A stretch of 39,327 nucleotides of DNA, from NCBI RefSeq assembly GCF_022376445.1, contig NW_025955325.1, positions 1 to 39,327 of the forward strand, read 5' to 3'. This DNA comes from Fomitopsis serialis (Eukaryota > Basidiomycota > Agaricomycetes > Polyporales > Fomitopsidaceae). Within the stretch, counting starts at the first letter, position 1. The number at the start of each line of letters is the position of its first letter. Positions 1-9,664 of the stretch are shown piece by piece. Position numbers and translations under genes: made by a program. The notes beneath the pieces were generated by a model. That model had not been told where the DNA came from, searched no databases, and saw nothing but the letters and a program-made list of their open reading frames with translations.

Positions 1-1
1 G

Positions 2-1073
2 GAGAAGGTCGTCAAAACCCCGCCACCCGACATAGACATCAGCAAGCCGGTATGGGTCGAGCTCCCCTGTCCGGACGACGAATGCATCACGGGCGGCCAC
101 GCTTACGGCGGTAAAATATACGTGGGGGAGATCCGCGCGTATATGTGGGTCTTCCAAGGTGCTGAGGATCACGCGTATCTTGCGGAGCATTGGAAAGACA
201 ATATTGAAGCCTGGGTACGCAGCGGAAAGGCTCTGGTAAGTACAGCCCTCTTATCCGGGACTGATTATACTAAATTGATATCAGCTTCTGCGGAGGAAGT
301 ACGCGACTCCTGAGCAGAAGGCTGCACTCAGGCAGTGGGAAGATCGCTGGCGCGAGTGCATGCTGTCAGTGCGACAGAAAGTTCTCAACAGGATCATCGT
401 AGGCAACGTCACCCAATGCGTCAACGATGCCGAAATAGCCGCGTACCAACAGAAGTTCAACCCGCCGCCAAATTTGAGCTTGCCTCATATCAAAGGCCCT
501 GTAGGGATTGTACGAAGGCAAGTCTACCGTGGAAGCTGGAACATGGCAGCAGAAAGGCGAGCAAAGATGACGAACGCCTCGACCTCGTACGAAGACGACG
601 GCCTTCCTGGAACCGTGGGCGAAGCGTTCGTTGTAGGGAAGAACCTCAAGCGAGCGCTGGACGACGGCGACTTTGAAGAAGCTGTGTCAGCACTCAAAAG
701 ACCTCACCTCGAAGACGCTCTCGCGAACAAGAAGAGCTCGCTGACGGATTCGGATTACTTAGGCTCCGGTGACGGTATGAGCGACCCCATATCGAGCGAC
801 CCCATCGCAGATCCTACGTACCGTCCGGAAGCAGACGACGGCTCGTATTCGCAGGACAGCAACCACGGGGAATCGTCGCAGGACGGTTCGGCATCCCAAG
901 ACAGCTCTTCGCAGAACGGTTCAGCGTCCCAGGACAGCTCTTCGCAGGACGGCGAGGCGTCCAGAGAAGACGAGTCTTCGCAGGAAGATGAGTCTTCACA
1001 GGAAGATGAGTCGTCCCAGGACGGCGGCTCATCACAGGACGGTGGCTCATCGCAGGACAGTCAGGAAGACTGA
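2..1073 (+). CDS. Unknown protein with SQ-rich acidic tail, 5' end missing
   Basis: The reading frame is open from base 2, so the gene begins before the window. Two exons are visible, 2-235 and 285-1073, joined by a 49-nt GTAAGT...CAG intron in phase 0; together they give about 340 residues. The first part has no domain I recognise. The last 75 or so residues are a low-complexity Ser/Gln/Asp/Glu tract with twelve SQ dipeptides, usually SSQD or SSQE. Such SQ clusters resemble the SQ/TQ cluster domains phosphorylated by ATM/ATR-type kinases; applying that here is inference. The tail is encoded by imperfect DNA repeats (about 840-1065) and may vary in length between strains. The stop is TGA at 1071-1073. 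Function unknown. Confidence 0.7.
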
Positions 1074-1422
1074 CCGAGTTGCGCGTGTTAGGTGTGAGCG
1101 GGCTACTCGTTGCTAGTCGCTGAAACCAGGTTCCGGCTAGACGTCTTCATTCGCGTTTTGTCTCGTTCGTTTTGTTACGCTATCGTCGCTACAATCATCG
1201 CTTCCCGTACGGCTACCTATGCTACTCATCGTTATCTACTGTCACGCAAAACTCTCCCGTGTCCGCGTGTGTACGTATCTTTGAGGTCTATTCACTACTA
1301 CAGCTTGGAGGTTACGCTGTCCGAGCTCAGGCCACATCACGAGGGGCGTCCGAAATTAGGAAGCGCCCGGTACCAAGGTGGCGGCACTTAGTTGACGCCT
1401 CCGTAGTCTCGAGTCAAGCTTC
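1074..1422. other. Intergenic, no gene seen
   Basis: About 350 bases between the stop of the SQ-rich gene and the chosen start of the dioxygenase gene. Short frames cross it on both strands but none shows family similarity or splice continuity. It presumably carries a 3' UTR and the promoter of the next gene. No TATA box stands out. Confidence 0.5.
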
Positions 1423-3981
1423 ATGCAACTCACTCCGGAGGAACAAACGGATCTAACGGAGCTGTTGCTGCAAACCCCTAACCTCAACGCGCGACTTACG
1501 TCCTTGCTGCACAGACTTCCGGGCCCACACCGCGTTGAGCGACTTAACGACAACCAGCAAAGACAGTCAAGTCTTTACGCGCAGCCTGACATTGATCCGA
1601 CGACTGGTGAGCTGAAATATATCGTTGTGCTGTTCACTAAACCAATGATTTTGACAGTGAATCTGGAGAACACATCTTACTGTACGGACAACAACACTGA
1701 GATTGATCCGCCCAGACACTTCACTACCAAAATCCGACAATCAGGAGGTACGTGTCACTCTCGCACTTTACTACACACTCAGTGTGCGCTAACAGACGAT
1801 ATTAGCAGATGAATCTCTGACCGGCGGCACTATTGCTACTGGCCCCCAGCGGCAAACACGGGCCTCTCGACGTGCCCGCGAGCAAGCTCACCCCTACGCC
1901 CCTCAGCCAGTTGCAAGAACTGTTGCTGCAAACCGGTTTGAAAAGCCAGGCGGTGACGAACGCGCTCGAGGACTGCTCCGACAGCGACCACAGCAGCGCC
2001 TCCCTCCTTGCCCTCGAGGCGGGATACAGTTCCTCCCGCCTAACGTTGCAATGGAGTCCCACGCCTCGACGGAGTCCGAGGAGGCACCGACGCAGCAGTG
2101 GCAAAACACCTCAGAGCCAAGTCTTACCACCGGTGCCGCTGTTCACAAGTATACGTCTCTGCTTACATCGAATCTCAACGATGCGAAGCTCCTTGACGTG
2201 TGCAAAGCGGTACAGGCAGACGTGACGCAGCTGCAGGGGTCGCCTGTTCGCCAGGATGAATCGCTACGCTCTCTGGTAGCCCGGTGCGCGCACAGCCTCA
2301 AGCTGGACGCGGCAGCGAGTTTCTGGCTGATCATCAGCCACATTAGGCTGGCCTTTAGAGTGGCAAGGTACGTCACCTTTACGGTATCTTCTCCTCGTGT
2401 TGACTGGCTCTGGTGTGAATAGCATACTTGAATCTGATGATGGCCAATCGGACGAAGGCAAGCTCACGGTGGCTGGAATTTGGCGCAGAGAATTCGAAGG
2501 CGTTGAGGGTGCGCCAGAAAAGAGAACATTTCAGGACTGGAATACTACTGGTGTGAAGTTTGCGCGACTCGCGGGAGGTGGTAAGTGTAGCTCGATTCTG
2601 TTCACAGACTAGATACTTGTCTTAAACTTCGCGCACAGGTTCTATCTATATGCTGGTGCTAGTAGCCGCTCAGAATCTCAGGGTACCTCTGGCTACCGCC
2701 AACGCACACATTGCGCAAGATTTCGGTAACCTCCTGAGGTGGCCGGACGGTAAGCTGATCATGTTCTTCATGCTGGACTGTTCTAAGACAATGTTCAGAT
2801 TCGAGAACTGGACGGCTCGTAAAAAACATCATAATTCCCGCAGTAGCCCGTCTGCGAGAACAGTGTCCAATTAGCCTCATCAGTATTCTGCCGCCAGCTC
2901 CCCAAGCTGGAGCGTCAAGATTGTTTCTTCCATCAGCTCTATGCGGTCATCTTGAGGCGTCGGATCGTGTATTTGACTCCTGGAAACTGAAGTGAGTATC
3001 GAGCTCTCTATTGCACTGACGTACGTCATCACGGCATACTAATCCCTCACAGCTCGTTTTCTCTAGTGCCAAGGAACAGAGGCGTCTGGATATCGTGCTA
3101 CGATGAGTGCGACACGAGCAACACGTTCACATATCCGTCAACCGACGAACTTGGCTCGTTATCACCGCTGACCCCAATCGACTCCCCCGTCCCTCAGGAG
3201 TTCGACTTACCAGACCACGGGGTCGATTCCCCGCTCAGGCTATCTCCCGTCCCTCCGCAGTTAGAAGAAATCGTGGTTCGCATCCAGTATGACGAGCAGC
3301 GGGAGGATAACCAGCGCTATCCAGGACCGCGTGGCGACAGAGAGAAGAATATTGTCTGGACAGAACGAGCTCGTCAACATGCGTCTAACTGCGTTCAACC
3401 GGCAAGCTTTGAGGGTCTCCAGACTGAGGTATGCGGTGAATTGATTCTCAATTCCGTATCAAACTTGAACCCTACTTTTACAGCTCGATTGTTTGTACTC
3501 TGAAGGAAAGAGAATCAGGGACGACTCATATGTGCGCGTACCCTTAGAACTTGTAAGGTCAGTAGTTCTAGTATTGCCCTAGTTACCTGTGATGCTGCAA
3601 TTACTCACGAGGTACAACTCACAGAGACGTGCTGACATTCAGAGGCGCAAACAACAGTCTCGTAGCGTCGATCTGCACGTCGATGTCAGAAGCTATGGCA
3701 GCTGATCTGACGGAGCGGCTGGTCGTGTGCTTCGATACCGATCCTTTGAACGACGTGGACACTGCGACGCAAACACAGCACGACTTTGAAGCTATTCATT
3801 TCTCGTGGTACAACCGCCACGCCACAAAGGTCTGAATACTTGTGCCGTGCTTGACGTTCACTAACGATGCCGTCTGTATAGGGCCACGACGCGCCCTCGG
3901 ACGTACCGCCACAAATGATGAGCAAGTCGGGACGCTCTAGGACCAACTACCGTCAAATGATACCGTATCCGTCCACATCTT

Positions 3982-4622
3982 TGTCAGTTAAAGTGGATTA
4001 ACAAGGGTACTTAGAAGTACCTTAGGTCAGATTAACTTGGTACACTAATGTACTTCCTAATCCGTGATCCAGTATTGATCCAGGATTAGCAAACTGGATT
4101 TAGAGGATTAGAGTTTGGATCAGTGTCATTAATCCTGGGCTAATCTGGGTGGATTAATACCAGCTAATCTGATTAGGCTACTGGATTAACTGATGATTTA
4201 AAGTGGATTAAGAAAATAAATGGCACCAGCCAGGATTGAACCCCTGACCTGATGAAATATTACATAATCACCTATTTGAGTCGGACTCTCTGCACTCTAA
4301 CCACTTCACCATATGGTTGTTATAAACCTAGAAACACAATGCTATATGACACATTCTCTGAATGCTGGACTTAGACATATTCTGGCCCTCTGTTACTGTG
4401 CTCTGCACATACCTGGTTAATCTGCAGATTAGTACTGGATTAACACAAGCTGATCTTTCTGGATTAGTGGTGCTAATCCTCAGTCCCATCTGGTCTTAGA
4501 TCAGCTGTGTTGCTGCATGGATTAACAAAGTTAATCCAGTGGATCAGAGCATACTGATCCAAATCTCAGTGGTGGATTAGTGTACTCTAAATCTGATCTC
4601 AAAACTGGATTAAGTGTAGATA
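3982..4622 (+). repeat. Left arm of 641-nt inverted repeat
   Basis: This arm is the reverse complement of 4747-5387. I count about fifteen GGATTA or TAATCC hexamers in it, most followed or preceded by A/G-rich words, plus variants such as GGATCA. Matching ends are at TGTCAG (3982) and CTGACA (5387). The equal length of both arms shows there is no net indel between them. Confidence 0.9.
4221..4318 (-). ncRNA. tRNA-like segment in the left arm (mirror copy)
   Basis: This is the exact inverted counterpart of the tRNA-like segment at 5051-5148: B-box-like motif near 4232-4242 and A-box-like motif near 4301-4311, both read on the minus strand. If pol III used both copies, transcripts would run outward from the centre of the palindrome. 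Confidence 0.42.
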
Positions 4623-4746
4623 GATTATGGATCAATACATTCTAATCCTGATCTCAGAATTGAATTTAAAACTGGATTAACTGTACTAATCCAAATCTCT
4701 AATCCAAGATTACACTCACAGTTAAACCAATTCTGAGACCAGGATT

Positions 4747-5387
4747 TATCTACACTTAATCCAGTTTTGAGATCAGATTTAGAGTACACTAATCCACCAC
4801 TGAGATTTGGATCAGTATGCTCTGATCCACTGGATTAACTTTGTTAATCCATGCAGCAACACAGCTGATCTAAGACCAGATGGGACTGAGGATTAGCACC
4901 ACTAATCCAGAAAGATCAGCTTGTGTTAATCCAGTACTAATCTGCAGATTAACCAGGTATGTGCAGAGCACAGTAACAGAGGGCCAGAATATGTCTAAGT
5001 CCAGCATTCAGAGAATGTGTCATATAGCATTGTGTTTCTAGGTTTATAACAACCATATGGTGAAGTGGTTAGAGTGCAGAGAGTCCGACTCAAATAGGTG
5101 ATTATGTAATATTTCATCAGGTCAGGGGTTCAATCCTGGCTGGTGCCATTTATTTTCTTAATCCACTTTAAATCATCAGTTAATCCAGTAGCCTAATCAG
5201 ATTAGCTGGTATTAATCCACCCAGATTAGCCCAGGATTAATGACACTGATCCAAACTCTAATCCTCTAAATCCAGTTTGCTAATCCTGGATCAATACTGG
5301 ATCACGGATTAGGAAGTACATTAGTGTACCAAGTTAATCTGACCTAAGGTACTTCTAAGTACCCTTGTTAATCCACTTTAACTGACA
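4747..5387 (-). repeat. Right arm of 641-nt inverted repeat
   Basis: This is the reverse complement of 3982-4622 and carries the same hexamers and the same tRNA-like segment in the opposite orientation. The pairing stops at 4622/4747, where the centre (4623-4746) begins. The centre holds four more TAATCC/GGATTA hexamers but does not pair with itself over any long stretch. Confidence 0.9.
5051..5148 (+). ncRNA. tRNA-like (SINE-like) segment in the right arm
   Basis: TGGTGAAGTGG at 5058-5068 fits a pol III A box. GGTTCAATCCT at 5127-5137 fits a B box with one mismatch, and the segment ends in GGCTGGTGCCA, like the 3' side of a tRNA. The acceptor and T stems pair poorly and the A-B spacing is long, so this is a degenerate tRNA or a tRNA-derived SINE piece rather than a working tRNA gene. 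No isotype is assigned. Confidence 0.45.
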
Positions 5388-6203
5388 TCACTGCCGTCCA
5401 AAGATATGGTGGTCCATGAGCCCATCTATCAGGCAATGGAGCGCATTCTGGGCGATGTGTTCAGCTGGATAGATACTAAGGTAAGCTCAATTTCCGTATT
5501 CTACTGGTACTGTGAACGTGTTAATCTAGTACGAGTAGGTGCAGACGATCCTTCCAGGCGTATACCGTCATCTCGAGGCAACGGCCAGCATCCTCCCTAA
5601 CCACCAGCAGTCGCTGGTCAACCCGTTCGTGGGTTTGGTCATCAACGTCAACGTTGCAACCTACGCCCACAGAGACAGCAAGGACGACACTGTCTGTGTC
5701 GTCCTTGCTGTTGGCAATTTCGAGGGCGGCGAGTTGTGCCTGCACGAAGCAGGCCTCGTCATACCGCTGCGTCACGGCCATTTCGTTATTTTTCCTTCAT
5801 GCAAACTCACACATTTTAATCTACATTACAAGGGGCGACGGGCTTCAATAGTGCTACATACGGACCGTGAGATGTTACGCTGGGCAGAAAGCGATAGGAA
5901 CGGCTGGGCTTCCAATGTCTATTTCCACTAACGTAGAAGTAATGAGTGTTGTTGACATGTAGAGTCAGATAGTTAAGTAAATGAACGTGTGTTTCTTTCT
6001 TAAAAGACATGCTGGTCTTGCGGCAATAAACTCAACTCACGGACAACGTCGTACTCCCGTGATCTTGCGCGGACCTCCTCGGGCAACGGCTTACCGCAAC
6101 TCAGCGCCCGATTGCTCGGCGCCGCGTCGTGACTTCAACGTTCGCACTTTCCCTCCTCTGCTCGCTGGGCTTGTTCATCTCTCTCTGATCTTGGACTGGC
6201 ACC

Positions 6204-9052
6204 ATGTCTCCGCGAACTCGCTCCGCCGACTCGAAGAAACTCACCGCTCAGGCGAAAGCGACAGGATCGCGGGCTCGAAAGACCAACAAGGTAACCAAGA
6301 CGCCAAATTCGAGCAAGGCGGCTTCCAAATCAGGCGGCGAGGCCCCGCTGTCCGCGAAGGAGCAGAAGCAACTCGAGCTGTTGCTCAGGAGACAGTCAGT
6401 TCAGAAAAAGAGTAAGGACGAGGAACATCAGGCGGGTGAGTGCGTTCTGCACGGCTGTTGAAAATATTTGATGAATGAATCTATACTCAGGGGTGCGCAA
6501 GAGGACGGCTGAGATGACTCGCAAAGAACAAGGATCGGAGGATGAACATGAGGAACAGCCCCGTAAGAAAGCAAGGCAAGCTCGTGGTTCCGGCGGCGAT
6601 GGCGAGGGCGATGGCGATGGCGAGGGCGATGGCAATGGCAATGGCGAGGGCGATGGCGAGGGCGAGGGCGATGGCGAGGGCGGTGGCGATGAAGGAAGTC
6701 CAGACAGCGGTAGTGAGCTGGACATTCGCATGGAGAGCCCTTCTCCTCCTGCTCGGCGTACGTGCAATCTCATAAGCTCAGAAGCTCTAACTAATACTGA
6801 TGTATGTTTGAAATGAGCTAAACCTAAGCCGGCTTACAGGCGGTTGAAGAATCCCGAGCCGGACACGAGGAAGGGAGATGCCCCGTTGACCGAGGAAGAG
6901 CAGCGCATCGCACAAGCTATCGCCCGTAAGTCACATCGCATCAGGAGCTGCGTGTATCACTACTAACACTGGTGTCTTAACGCACTCCAGCAAAGGGCAA
7001 GGCTAAAGAAAAGCCCGCGTCGAAGAAGTCCGTAGTCATTGAAAGCCCGGAGGCCTCGGAGCAGGAGAACGTGTCTGTTCGCTCGGGATCGGCAGAGAAG
7101 GAGGATAGGTCTAGGCAGGTGGGAAAGGGGAAGGATGTTGTGCGCGGTAAGAAGAAGGCGTACGTGGAGATCAGCGTTACAAAGGTGAGTATTGTATGTT
7201 ATACGGACTTGAGAACCTGACGTGTTTGTCGATGAAAGGGCAAGAATACGTCCAAGTCCAAGACAGTCGCTTCAAGTTCGGAAGATGAGCAAGATGACGA
7301 TGACAAGGTGGACGAGCTCGAATCATCGGACGATGACGGTGGCTCCCGGTTCTCGGTGCAGGGAGCAGATGAGGACGGCGTGGATGACTCGGATGATGTG
7401 GTGGTAAGTGGTACTTGCGTTCGTTCGAAGCGTTGACGTACAGACGCATTGTGTAGGAGATGTCTACGAAGGACGTGAAGAAACACCGTAAAGGGAAGGG
7501 CTCTCAAGTAAAGGCTCGAGCGCGCGTCAAGGCTGCAGACCTGCCCATTGATATCCGTCCACTTGTCACCGCTGCTCAGAACTTCCTCCGGCTTCGCCTT
7601 GCACTCAAAAACGCGTGGACCAGCGACTCCTCTGTGGCAAGTTCCCGTCTGCTGGACAACATGCAGCTCGTCGTCACTGCCTTGAAGGAGGCTCGTGACA
7701 TGCGCGACAAGGACGGCAAGAGGGTGAAGAGTATGCGGGTCGCATATAACGAAGTGCAGGATAAGAAGGGGCACGAGGGAGATACACTGAGAAAGAATGT
7801 CCAAACAGTGGTGAGTTACGTCGTGGGTCTCAAAAATATCTTAAACCTTCATTCTCGGCAGGTCTGGACGGTCGCCTCTCAGTTTCGATTCGACGTAAAG
7901 AAGAAAGCGAAGAGCGTGGTCGAACACGCGTACGGGCTGAACAGCCTGTCGGTTCAGCAACGGATATCGCTCGCCCAATGGCTCCTCAAAACTCACCTGA
8001 TGAAGGTCAAGGGTGGCAAGCGTGAGATCCCTAACTTCGTGTTCGGTGACATGAGGATTATCTGGAACGCGAAGGATAAGCTAGACAAGGAGGTACGTAC
8101 TCTATCACTAGACGTGTTTCCGACGTGTTGTTGCGTCGTGATACCCGCTAATCCAGGCGTGCAGAAATGCTCTGTCAAGTCAGAGCTTCTGTTTAGGCAT
8201 CCTGCAATCTCGGAGATAATCGTGCAGCAGTGGTTCCAGGGTCATGCCACAGGCGTGCCTGTCGACCGCTTCAGCGCGGTCCCAGACAATCTCATCGCTT
8301 TGGTCTGCAACTCGGTAGGTTCCTGTTGCGATGTGTTTTCTGTACTGTGCTTATTATCGCAACGTCATTAGATAGATGCTGCGTTGAGCGAGATAGCTTT
8401 CGGGAATCAAGTAGCGTTCACCAACAGGGCCTTCGCACCAAAGTAAGTCATTCTACACTCCTCTAAGCAGTGATGTATTGACCGGTCGCTAGGTGGGACG
8501 ATCTGATGTCAATACTCGAAGCTACGCAGAAGAACGCGCCCGACTACTACGCTGACATGAAGAAGCAATTGTGGGCTCGTATAAGGTGAGTGCTCTGCGT
8601 TTCAGACGTAGGCAATAGTTACTTACTGATAGAATACTCACAGCTCCAGAATTGAAGGCGATGATGAGGAAGATTCGGACCAGGACGACGGGGAGGACTT
8701 CGTTAAGTGGACGAAGCTCCAGGACATGGTGCTCGAGGCGCCCACCGCCCCCTCGTCCTCGAACGCGGGTCCGGTGTCATCGTCGAGTACCGCGGCGAAG
8801 CCCTCGTCCGCCGGCAAACCTACATCGTCAAAGGGGAGAACCAGTGGGGCGCAGGGTAAGCAAACAGTGTACGACAGTATAGCTATGACTGATGGAAGCT
8901 TGCACGACACAGCGTCCTCGAGCAAGACGGTTCTTCCAGCTGAGCCTGGTGTGAGCAGCGACGGAGAGCAAGCGGGCACAGAGGGACAGGAGCGCGAGTA
9001 TATGCCTGATACTCTTATGTCTTCTAGGGCTGACGTTGCGACACACAGGTAA
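6204..9052 (+). CDS. DUF6532-like nuclear-type protein
   Basis: Eleven exons: 6204-6435, 6491-6757, 6818-6925, 6991-7184, 7239-7403, 7457-7810, 7862-8092, 8165-8314, 8372-8442, 8493-8585, 8644-9052. They sum to 2274 nt, one uninterrupted 757-residue frame. Residues 1-320 are basic and acidic low complexity: Lys/Arg-rich clusters that could be nuclear localisation signals, a Gly-Asp/Glu run (from 6595-6690) and Asp/Ser-rich stretches. A helical globular region follows (about residues 345-640), with motifs such as FRFDVKKKAK, GYxLNSLS-like and AFGNQVAFTNRAFAP. It resembles the DUF6532 domain that is common in Agaricomycetes; I recognise the pattern only moderately. The tail is Ser/Pro/Thr-rich. 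Function unknown. The gene looks intact and has no transposon signature. Confidence 0.7.
6595..6693 (+). repeat. GGCGAT/GGCGAG hexanucleotide tract
   Basis: An imperfect run of six-base units (GGCGAT, GGCGAG, GGCAAT) inside the second exon of the DUF6532-like gene. It codes for alternating Gly and Asp/Glu/Asn. Whole-unit slippage keeps the frame, so allele length can vary without harm. Confidence 0.85.
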
Positions 9053-9664
9053 CGAACCTGCTCTGAACGCCGATACTGCCCACCCCTGATCGCCTACGCC
9101 AGCTGTCTGAACTCCAAGGGTACGACAGCTCATTTATCTTCGCTCTGGGCACTCACCTAAATTGTTTTTATTTTCAGATTACCAATATCTACTCGCGTCT
9201 ACTATACCCCACATCCTTGGAGGTAACAATCTACTATGTACGTTGTCTCGCATTCGTTGCTGTGTGCTTGTAGTACGTTGCTATCGAGCCTGTTGTGCTT
9301 TTGCTGCATGTATATCAATGTTGTACCAACTATAGAAGCGTGAATGAATGAATATAAGGGATCAGTGGAATTAATAGGCATTGCTTGAAAGAATTAAGAG
9401 CTTGGTCTCAAGCCCAAAAGTAAAAGCTCCTTGAGAATAAGCACATAAGACTTCCATTGTAATGTCATGAATGACTTGGTCAAGGCATTCAAGCTGGGAC
9501 GTTAGGACTGGTGAGAAGAGCACAAGTAATACTTATGGTCTCATACTCAAGTCCAGAATGCAGCTTTGCTAACTCTCAAGTCTTTCCCAAGAACAAAACG
9601 TAAATGACTTGTCTTTCTGCCTTTTATTACTTTAGACTACTTGAGAGCCTCTCAAGACACATGA
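9053..9664. other. Intergenic region with an A/T-rich insert-like block
   Basis: From 9053 to about 9350 lies the likely 3' UTR. From about 9360 to 9665 the sequence becomes A/T-rich and holds ten or more CTTGAGA, TCTCAAG, CAAGTC or GACTTG words on both strands, unlike either neighbour. It ends right where the recognisable transposase sequence starts, so it may be a small element that replaced the 5' half of the transposase. No clear terminal inverted repeats were found. Confidence 0.35.

Larger units (their letters stand above)
3980..5384. mobile_element. Foldback (giant palindrome) element inserted in an exon
   Basis: The segment consists of two inverted arms, 3982-4622 and 4747-5387, around a 124-nt centre. 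I aligned the arms along their full length and saw no mismatch. ACATC occurs at 3975-3979 and again at 5385-5389, which looks like a 5-bp target-site duplication. The right copy overlaps the last three arm bases, so the exact ends are uncertain by a few bases. There is no coding sequence, so it is a non-autonomous foldback or MITE-like element moved by enzymes encoded elsewhere. Its base composition is strikingly richer in A/T than the host gene. Near-perfect arm identity implies recent origin or active gene conversion. Confidence 0.85.
1423..5931 (+). pseudogene. TET/JBP-type 2OG-Fe(II) dioxygenase gene split by a foldback element
   Basis: Exons, by splice signals and phase: 1423-1747, 1809-2367, 2423-2580, 2639-2749, 2799-2991, 3053-3428, 3484-3557, 3625-3829, 3882-3979 // 5390-5480, 5539-5931. 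Leaving out 3980-5389 gives one 860-residue frame. The catalytic region is in the last exon: HRD at 5668-5676 (about residue 774, the HxD iron motif), a GG-x-LCLHEAG strand, the distal His in THFNLH (5812-5814) and Arg residues in GRRAS that could bind 2-oxoglutarate. This order fits the fungal TET/JBP-type family, whose characterised members oxidise 5-methylcytosine; activity here is inferred. The N-terminal two thirds are unrecognised. As sequenced, the element brings an in-frame TAA soon after 3980, before the active site, so the gene is probably inactive on this haplotype. A plain prolyl-hydroxylase-like dioxygenase is an alternative family call. Confidence 0.66.

Noticed and set aside
5051..5148. 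A functional tRNA gene
   Set aside because: Box motifs are present but the acceptor and T stems do not pair well and the anticodon arm is unclear, so it is kept only as tRNA-like.
3980..5389. The foldback acting as a 1.4-kb intron
   Set aside because: The flanking direct repeat, A/T-rich composition and palindromic arms fit an insertion. An intron this long would be out of scale with the 45-75-nt introns of the same gene. cDNA could still overturn this.
6396..6773. Ser/Pro repeat frame on the minus strand
   Set aside because: It is the antisense of the Gly-Asp/Glu hexanucleotide tract in the DUF6532-like gene.
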